A stretch of DNA of 19,843 nucleotides from CAZMGD01 sp964565705 (GTDB lineage: Bacteria > Actinomycetota > Acidimicrobiia > Acidimicrobiales > Ilumatobacteraceae). The notes under the pieces were generated by a model that was not told the origin of the DNA, ran no database searches, and worked only from the letters and a program-made list of their open reading frames with translations. Below are positions 13,178 through 19,843 of this stretch, piece after piece (within the stretch, counting starts at the first letter, position 1; each line of letters begins with the position of its first letter). The translations under genes and the position numbers were made by a program. The stretch is taken from positions 1-19,843 of the forward strand of contig CAZMGD010000079.1 of NCBI GenBank assembly GCA_964565705.1, written 5' to 3'.

Positions 13178-14848
13178 ATGTCGGATGTGCTGGTTCGCGG
13201 TGGGACGATCGTCGACGGGACGGGCGCGGCGCCGGTGCGCGGAGACGTGCGCGTGCGCGCTGGGGTGATCACCGAGATCGGGCCCGACCTCGCACCCGAC
13301 GGCGAGCGCGAGATCGACGCCGGAGGCGCGTTCGTGACGCCCGGGATCATCGAGACCCACACCCACGTCGACGGCGCGATGTGGTGGAACCCCGACCTCG
13401 ACCCACTGCCCGCGTACGGCAACACCAGCGCGGTGTTCGGCTACTGCGGCAACTCGATCGCGCCGCTGGCCGGCAAGCAGCGCGACGAGATCGTCGACCT
13501 GCTCTGCTTCCTGGAAGACCTGCCCCTCGAAGCGTTCCACCAGGAGTTGCCGTGGACGTGGGAACGCTGGCCCGAGTACCAGCGGGCGGTGGCCGGCCAG
13601 CGAACCTCGGTGAACGTCGGCGGCTACCTCGGCCACCTCGCCCTGCGCACGTACGTCATGGGGCCGGCGGCGTGGGAGCGGGCGGCGACCGAGGACGAGA
13701 TCGCCCGGATGTGCGCGGTCCTCGACGAGGGCCTGCGCGGTGGCGCGCTCGGCCTGTCGGCCAACCACTTCGACCGCGACCGCACGCTGCGCCTCGTGCC
13801 CGGGTTCTTCGCCTCCGACGACGAGTACCGGGCGCTGCTCGCCGTGCTCGCTCGGTACCCCGGCCGCACGTTCCAGGTGATCACCCGGTTCAACGACCCG
13901 GAGCACTTCATCCCGGACTCCGAGCGCTTCGCCCGGTTGTGCGGGGAGGCCGGCGTGCGCGGTCAATGGCCGGGCATCCCGACGGACTTCCTCGACCGCG
14001 CCAAGCGCGATCCGGCGCGCGACCTCCACGAGCGGGTGCGCGCCGAGGGAGTCGACTGGTGGCCGAACGTCGTGTTCAAGCCGCTCGAGCCGTTCTTCGG
14101 GTTCGAGCGCTCGATCGTGTTCCAGCGGGTGCCGGCGTGGAACGACATGATCAACGGGCCCGCCGACGCCAAGCTGGCGACGCTCGCCGACCCGGCATGG
14201 CGCGACCGGGCGCGACACGACTGGGAGGACCGCCCGAAGTCGGTGACCGCCCGCGTCGACCGACCCGACAGCCTGATCTTCGCCATCTCCGAGAACGGCA
14301 CGGGCCCGACCGGGATCAGCCTCGGGCAGTACGCGCGCGAGCGCGATCTGCATGTGTCGGACGCGCTGGCCGAGTGGCTGCTGGCGAACGGCATCGGCTC
14401 ATCGCTGATCGGCACACCGGACGATCTCGACGAGGACGACGTCGTCGCCCTGCTGCGCGAGCCGCGCACGCTCACGAACATCAACGACACCGGAGCCCAT
14501 CTCCAGCTGTTCTGCGGCGCCGGCCAGAACGTGTACCTCTACACGCGCTACGTGCGCGACACCGGCCAGCTGCGGATCGAGGAGGCGGTGCACGCGCTCA
14601 CCGGCCGCACCGCCGAGTTCTTCGGGTTCCACGACCGGGGCGTGATCGCGCCCGGCAAGGCCGGCGACCTCGCGGTCTTCGCACTCGACGAGATCGAGCT
14701 GCGTCAGGAGACGAAGGTGCACGACGTGCCGCACGGCAGCTGGCGCTTCACCCGCCCACCAGCCGGCTTCCGGGCGACGATCGTCGGTGGCACACCGACG
14801 TGGCTGGACGGCGCCGGCACCGGCGCCCGCCCCGGCGGAACTCTGTGA
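13178..14848 (+). CDS. D-aminoacylase-type amidohydrolase (amidohydrolase 3)
   Basis: This is a 556-residue metal-dependent hydrolase. The N-terminal beta-sandwich begins DVLVRGGTIVDGTGAAPVRGD. The metal HxH is H61/H63 in PGIIETHTHVDG, a Cys ligand typical of N-acyl-D-amino-acid deacylases is C90 (FGYCGNS), and the catalytic Asp is in NINDTGAHLQL. The C-terminal barrel-closing segment reads FGFHDRGVIAPGKAGDLAVF. It usually removes acyl groups from D-amino acids or opens cyclic amides; in actinobacteria many members have unknown substrates. The start at 13178 is chosen because residues 1-13 match the family N-terminus and a TACGCT box precedes it by 6 nt. It is divergent from the radical SAM unit, tail-to-tail with ktrA (6 nt between), and related to the protein at 17179. 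Confidence 0.87.
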   Translation: MSDVLVRGGTIVDGTGAAPVRGDVRVRAGVITEIGPDLAPDGEREIDAGGAFVTPGIIETHTHVDGAMWWNPDLDPLPAYGNTSAVFGYCGNSIAPLAGKQRDEIVDLLCFLEDLPLEAFHQELPWTWERWPEYQRAVAGQRTSVNVGGYLGHLALRTYVMGPAAWERAATEDEIARMCAVLDEGLRGGALGLSANHFDRDRTLRLVPGFFASDDEYRALLAVLARYPGRTFQVITRFNDPEHFIPDSERFARLCGEAGVRGQWPGIPTDFLDRAKRDPARDLHERVRAEGVDWWPNVVFKPLEPFFGFERSIVFQRVPAWNDMINGPADAKLATLADPAWRDRARHDWEDRPKSVTARVDRPDSLIFAISENGTGPTGISLGQYARERDLHVSDALAEWLLANGIGSSLIGTPDDLDEDDVVALLREPRTLTNINDTGAHLQLFCGAGQNVYLYTRYVRDTGQLRIEEAVHALTGRTAEFFGFHDRGVIAPGKAGDLAVFALDEIELRQETKVHDVPHGSWRFTRPPAGFRATIVGGTPTWLDGAGTGARPGGTL

Positions 14849-14854
14849 TGGGCG

Positions 14855-15568
14855 TCAACGGAGGCGGGCGAAGGTCTCCGCGGCCGCGGTCTCGCCGGCG
14901 ACGACGAGGAGGGCACCCTTGGTGAGCACCGTCTCCGGTGTGGCGTAGGTGAACGACTTGCCTTCGGGTTTCACGCAGACGATCGTGACGTTGTAGCGCG
15001 CTCGCACGCCGGCGTCGCCAAGGGTGCGGCCCACCAGCTCGTCGGGCACCGAGGTCTCGACGATCGCGAAGTGCTCGTCGAGCTGGAACCAGTCGAGGAT
15101 GCTGCCGCCGATCATGTGGGCCACCTGGTGACCCATGTCGTGCTCGGGGTAGATCACGTGATGGGCACCGACCCGTTCGAGGATGCGTCCGTGCCGCTTG
15201 CTGATGCCCTTCGCCCAGATCTCGGGAACGCCGAGCTCGTCGAGGGCGGCGGTCGCGAGGATGCTCGCCTCGAGGTCGGATCCGACGGCCACGATCCCGT
15301 GGCTCACGTCGCCGACACCGAGCTGACGCAGCGCGTCGGCGCTGGCGATGTCGGACTGGACCACGTGCGTCACGATCGGCGCGTACTCCTGCACCGCCGC
15401 CTCCGACCGGTCGATGCCGAGCACCTCGTAGCCGAGGCGGACGAGCTCCGACGCGATCGCGCCGCCGAAGCGGCCCAGCCCGAGCACGGCGACGGACTCG
15501 CCCGACGCGACGTCGGCGAAGACCTTCCGCTGCCGGAACCCCCACTGCTTCACGGGTCGATCAGCCAA
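14855..15568 (-). CDS. ktrA: Potassium uptake regulatory subunit KtrA (RCK)
   Basis: This 237-residue cytosolic subunit gates the KtrB channel-like transporter. The RCK_N Rossmann domain has SVAVLGLGRFGGAIA (GxGxxG at 30-35) with D53 at the end of strand 2 (VLGIDRSE), and continues through HGIVAVGSDLEASI and VIYPEHDMG. An RCK_C domain follows from about residue 155 (AIVETSVPDELVGRTLGDAGVRARYNVTIV, then LTKGALLVVAGE). The single-RCK layout and length fit KtrA rather than the double-length TrkA of enterobacteria. The start codon is TTG, with a strong GGAGGAGAGG 7 nt upstream inside the last codons of ktrB. The genes overlap by 8 nt, which gives coupled, stoichiometric synthesis. Confidence 0.9.
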   Translation of the reverse strand: MADRPVKQWGFRQRKVFADVASGESVAVLGLGRFGGAIASELVRLGYEVLGIDRSEAAVQEYAPIVTHVVQSDIASADALRQLGVGDVSHGIVAVGSDLEASILATAALDELGVPEIWAKGISKRHGRILERVGAHHVIYPEHDMGHQVAHMIGGSILDWFQLDEHFAIVETSVPDELVGRTLGDAGVRARYNVTIVCVKPEGKSFTYATPETVLTKGALLVVAGETAAAETFARLR

Positions 15569-16916
15569 TGATGATCCTCTCCTCCGGATTGCGGTACAGG
15601 CGCTCGCGGTTGCGCAGCACCAACGCGGCGAACAGCGTCGGCGGTCCGATTCGACCGACGAACATCAACGCGATGACGACCAGCCTGGCCGGGATCGGCA
15701 GTGCCGAGGTGATGCCCGTGGTCAGACCGACGGTGCCCAGCGCCGAGACGGATTCGAACACGACCTCGGCGAGCTCGAACGGTGTCAGCGCGAGCATCAG
15801 CATCGTGGACCCGACGACACCACCGACGGCGAGCAGGGCGACCGTCAGTGCCTGGCGTTGGGCGTCGGTCGGGAGGCGGCGGCCGAACACGTTGACGTCG
15901 CGGTCGCCGCGGACCTCGGCCCACATGATCCAGCCGAGCACCGCGAACGTCGTGACCTTGATGCCTCCTGCCGTCGAGGCGCTGCCGCCACCGATGAACA
16001 TGAGGACCATCGTCGCCAGGTGCGACGTGTCGTCCATCGCCGCCACGTGCAGCGAGTGGAAGCCGGCGGTGCGGAACGCGACGCTCTGGAAGAAGCCGTT
16101 GACGATCTTGGTCCCGCTCGACAGCGGACCCATCGTGTCCGGGTTGCCCCACTCGAACGTCAAGAAGAGCGCCCAGGCGACGGCGACGAGCACCGCCGAG
16201 GTGAGCACCGTGATCTTGGTGTGGAGGTCCCACCGCCGTGGCTGGCGGGGTTGCCGGGCGAGCTGGCGCCACACCGGGAAGCCGAGCGCCCCGGCGAACA
16301 CCGCGAGGGCGATGATGATCAGCAGCACGGTGTCGCGCTGGTACTGGACGAGCCCATCGTCGAAGAGCACGAACCCAGCGTTGTTGAACGCCGACACGGA
16401 GTGGAACACGGCGAGGTAGCTCGCCCGGCCGATCCGTTCGTCGTGGCTGATCCAGAACCGGAGGAACAGCGCGACCGCGACGATGGCCTCCACGGCTGCC
16501 GTCATCTTGACCACCGCCCGAACGAGCGACTTCACGTCACCCAGCTGCAGCGTGCCGGTCGACGCGGCCACGAGCACCATCCGCCGGATGCCGAGCCGAT
16601 GGCTGAGCGCGAGCACCAGCAGCGCCGTGAGCGTCATCGCTCCGAGACCGCCGACCTGCATCAGGCAGAGGATCACGACCTGACCGAACCCGCTCCAGTA
16701 CGTGTGCGTGTCGACCACGGTGAGACCGGTCACGCACGTCGCCGAGGAGCTCGTGAAGAAGGCGATGTCGAACGGCGCGTTCGCCGCCGACGTGGTCGAC
16801 ACGGGCAGCATCAGCAGCACGGAACCGACGAGGGCGGTCCCGAAGAACGTGGCCACGATGTACTGCGCCGGATGGTGGAAGAGCGCACGGCGGCGGCCAC
16901 CGACCCACCGCATCAC
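15561..16916 (-). CDS. ktrB: Potassium uptake membrane subunit KtrB/TrkH
   Basis: This 451-residue inner-membrane K+ transporter is of the TrkH/KtrB/HKT superfamily, with four M1-P-M2 repeats. The four selectivity-filter glycines are visible: SATCVTGLTVVD (G64), AFNNAGFVLF (G181), SVAFRTAGFHS (G285) and SALGTVGLTTG (G397). The third-repeat M2 gating loop GGGSASTAGGIKVTT (310-323) is family-typical. The short basic N-terminus and 451 length match KtrB. The first codons are GTG-ATG (16916, 16913); GGAG lies 5 or 8 nt upstream, so either may start. It is co-expressed with ktrA, which overlaps its end. The pair supplies osmotic and pH-dependent potassium uptake. Confidence 0.92.
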   Translation of the reverse strand: MMRWVGGRRRALFHHPAQYIVATFFGTALVGSVLLMLPVSTTSAANAPFDIAFFTSSSATCVTGLTVVDTHTYWSGFGQVVILCLMQVGGLGAMTLTALLVLALSHRLGIRRMVLVAASTGTLQLGDVKSLVRAVVKMTAAVEAIVAVALFLRFWISHDERIGRASYLAVFHSVSAFNNAGFVLFDDGLVQYQRDTVLLIIIALAVFAGALGFPVWRQLARQPRQPRRWDLHTKITVLTSAVLVAVAWALFLTFEWGNPDTMGPLSSGTKIVNGFFQSVAFRTAGFHSLHVAAMDDTSHLATMVLMFIGGGSASTAGGIKVTTFAVLGWIMWAEVRGDRDVNVFGRRLPTDAQRQALTVALLAVGGVVGSTMLMLALTPFELAEVVFESVSALGTVGLTTGITSALPIPARLVVIALMFVGRIGPPTLFAALVLRNRERLYRNPEERIIIG

Positions 16917-16958
16917 GACCGCTCCACCGCACCCACCGGCCCCATCATTGCCGCGGCG

Positions 16959-17120
16959 TCAGCGCGGGCCGACGATGATCGCGACCAGCCCGCAGACCTC
17001 GGCGTCGGTCATCGGCCGGCCCCGCACCGCGCGCCAGTACTGCTGGGCGCCGTTGAGGATGGCCGGCACCAGGGTTGGGTGATCTCGGCGCGGTGTGCGG
17101 TCGGGTCGGCTCGGGGCCAC
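16959..17120 (-). CDS. Possible small protein, acyl-CoA carboxylase epsilon-like motif
   Basis: A minus-strand frame ends RRDHPTLVPAILNGAQQYW then RAVRGRPMTDAEVCGLVAIIVGPR, which reads as real protein. The last part resembles the VRGxPtxeElaALvavl core of the small epsilon subunits of actinobacterial acyl-CoA carboxylases. Possible starts are the GTG at 17120 (53 residues) or a GTG inside (36 residues). No good Shine-Dalgarno is seen. It ends 42 nt before ktrB on the same strand. No carboxylase beta subunit lies nearby in the window, so an orphan epsilon-like protein or a chance frame are both possible. It fills most of the otherwise empty 262-bp gap. Confidence 0.35.
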   Translation of the reverse strand: MAPSRPDRTPRRDHPTLVPAILNGAQQYWRAVRGRPMTDAEVCGLVAIIVGPR

Positions 17121-17132
17121 GCGTCCCGCACC

Positions 17133-17140
17133 GGTACTGT
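17133..17140 (+). promoter_or_regulatory. GGTACTGT, putative -10 box of the second amidohydrolase operon
   Basis: TACTGT (17135-17140) lies 38 nt before the GTG at 17179, leaving room for the Shine-Dalgarno GGAGGG. It is the fourth copy of the GGTACNGT octamer in the window. Confidence 0.45.
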
Positions 17141-17178
17141 CGGCAACGCCCGGTGGTGCATCGGGCGAGGAGGGAAAC

Positions 17179-18885
<1,707 letters not shown>

Positions 18886-18896
18886 AGGAGCGACAG

Positions 18897-19802
18897 ATGA
18901 CCGAATCGACCATGCGCGAGCTGGCCACCGGACTCGGGTTCCCCGAGGGCCCGACCGTGCTGCCCGACGGCGACCTCGCCGTGACCGACGTGCGCCTCGG
19001 GCGGGTGTGGCGGATCGCCCCCGACGGCGCGACGAGCGTGCTCGCCGAGGTCGGCGGCGGCGCCAACGGCAGCGCGCTCGCTCCTGACGGCAGCCTGATC
19101 GTGGTGAACAACGGCGGCCTGCCGTGGTCGGAGCGCAACGGGCTGGGCATCCCGGTCGACGAGCACGGCAGCACCCGCGTGCCCGGAGCGCGAGGGTGGG
19201 TCGACCGCATCGACCTCGCGACGGGCGGCCTCACCCGTCTCGCCGACGACTGCGACGGCGAGCCGTTCCTGGCGCCCAACGACATCGTGGTCGACGCCGA
19301 TGGCGGGATCTGGTTCACCGATCTCGGCCGGATGGATGCCCGCACGTACGACCGCGGCGCGGTGTACTACGCATCCGCCGACGGCAGCGTCGTCCGGCTG
19401 GTGGCTCGCGGCATGCTGGGCGCCAACGGCATCGGGCTGTCGCCAGACGGATCCACGCTGTACGTCGCCGAGACCTCCACGGGGCGCCTCCTCGCGTGGA
19501 CGATCACGGGGCCAGGCGAGGTGGACGGCCCGCAGCGGGTCGTCGCCGCGACGCCCGATCACTTCGACTCGCTCGCGGTCGAGGCCGACGGCACCGTGGT
19601 GATCGCCGCGATCAACCATGGTCTCTGCCTCGTCCGGCCGGACGGCTCCGTGGAGCATGTCGCCGTGCCCGGAGAAGCGATGACGACGAACATCTGCTTC
19701 GGCGGCGATGACCTCCGCACCGCCTACATCACCGCCTCGTCGACCGGCCGTGTCCTCACCTGTCACTGGCCGCGCCCAGGCCTTCGCCTCCACCACACCT
19801 GA
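18897..19802 (+). CDS. SMP-30/gluconolactonase-like beta-propeller hydrolase
   Basis: This 301-residue six-bladed beta-propeller is a probable divalent-metal lactonase. The expected metal-site residues are present: E17 (GFPEGP), N128 (APNDIVVD), N177 (GANGIGLSPDG) and the catalytic D224 (FDSLAVEADG). DGSTLYVAETSTGRL is the family-typical blade motif. There is no signal peptide, so it is cytosolic. The Shine-Dalgarno GAAGGAG lies 6 nt before the ATG, and the gene follows the amidohydrolase after 11 nt in one operon. Together they could open an amide and then a lactone, but sugar-acid lactones or other lactones are equally possible substrates. The gene is complete; only 41 bases follow before the window edge. 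Confidence 0.88.
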   Translation: MTESTMRELATGLGFPEGPTVLPDGDLAVTDVRLGRVWRIAPDGATSVLAEVGGGANGSALAPDGSLIVVNNGGLPWSERNGLGIPVDEHGSTRVPGARGWVDRIDLATGGLTRLADDCDGEPFLAPNDIVVDADGGIWFTDLGRMDARTYDRGAVYYASADGSVVRLVARGMLGANGIGLSPDGSTLYVAETSTGRLLAWTITGPGEVDGPQRVVAATPDHFDSLAVEADGTVVIAAINHGLCLVRPDGSVEHVAVPGEAMTTNICFGGDDLRTAYITASSTGRVLTCHWPRPGLRLHHT

Positions 19803-19843
19803 CCCACCTCCCCCCACGCCCCCCATCCCCCATGCGTTCCTGC

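Overview
This is a high-GC, gene-dense bacterial chromosome segment, most likely from an actinomycete and probably from the class Acidimicrobiia (an Ilumatobacter-like lineage). That placement is inference. It rests on the base composition, the family mix (CYP124-like P450, aminoglycoside-phosphotransferase-fold protein, SnoaL protein, dicluster ferredoxin, COG2159 and D-aminoacylase-type amidohydrolases) and the subtilase with three C-terminal repeat domains. I saw no rRNA, tRNA, CRISPR array, insertion sequence or phage gene. No stretch longer than about 300 bases lacks a gene. The largest gaps are 16917-17178 (which may hold a small gene), 13055-13177 and 8439-8555. The last 41 bases (19803-19843) are C-rich and show nothing.

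Layout. 1-1310: two minus-strand genes for exported proteins (a secreted protein cut by the left edge and a Thr/Ser-linker lipoprotein), then a divergent small plus-strand gene. 1311-3492: a MarR regulator and a DHA2-type multidrug exporter, divergent across 19 bp that hold a perfect palindrome overlapping both likely -10 boxes. 3537-5804: a secreted proteinase-K-type serine protease. 5827-8438: a CYP124-like P450 translationally coupled to a phosphotransferase-fold protein. 8556-11678: a SnoaL-like protein, a ferredoxin, an amidohydrolase and an SDR whose only sensible start is a CTG overlapping the previous stop. 11680-13054 (minus): a 111-residue protein followed 4 nt later by a radical SAM enzyme. 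13178-14848 and 17179-18885: two related D-aminoacylase-type amidohydrolases on either side of a minus-strand KtrAB potassium uptake pair (14855-16916). 18897-19802: an SMP-30/gluconolactonase-type protein in operon with the second amidohydrolase.

How the genes may work together. The 5.8-11.7 kb block looks like catabolism of a hydrophobic (branched lipid, sterol or terpenoid-like) substrate: P450 with a possible ferredoxin donor, SnoaL protein, hydrolase or decarboxylase, and SDR. The substrate cannot be read from the sequence.

The most interesting unit is the pair at 11680-13054. A radical SAM enzyme without an auxiliary-cluster (SPASM) cysteine set resembles the nif11-class maturase/splicease group. 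It sits directly behind a small protein with a central Ala-Tyr-Gly, the X-Y-G type of site that known spliceases cut to leave a beta-amino acid. A second recurring signal is a TACNNT box, often as GGTACNGT, upstream of six plus-strand genes. In three of them it lies only 6-8 nt before the start codon, which suggests leaderless transcripts.
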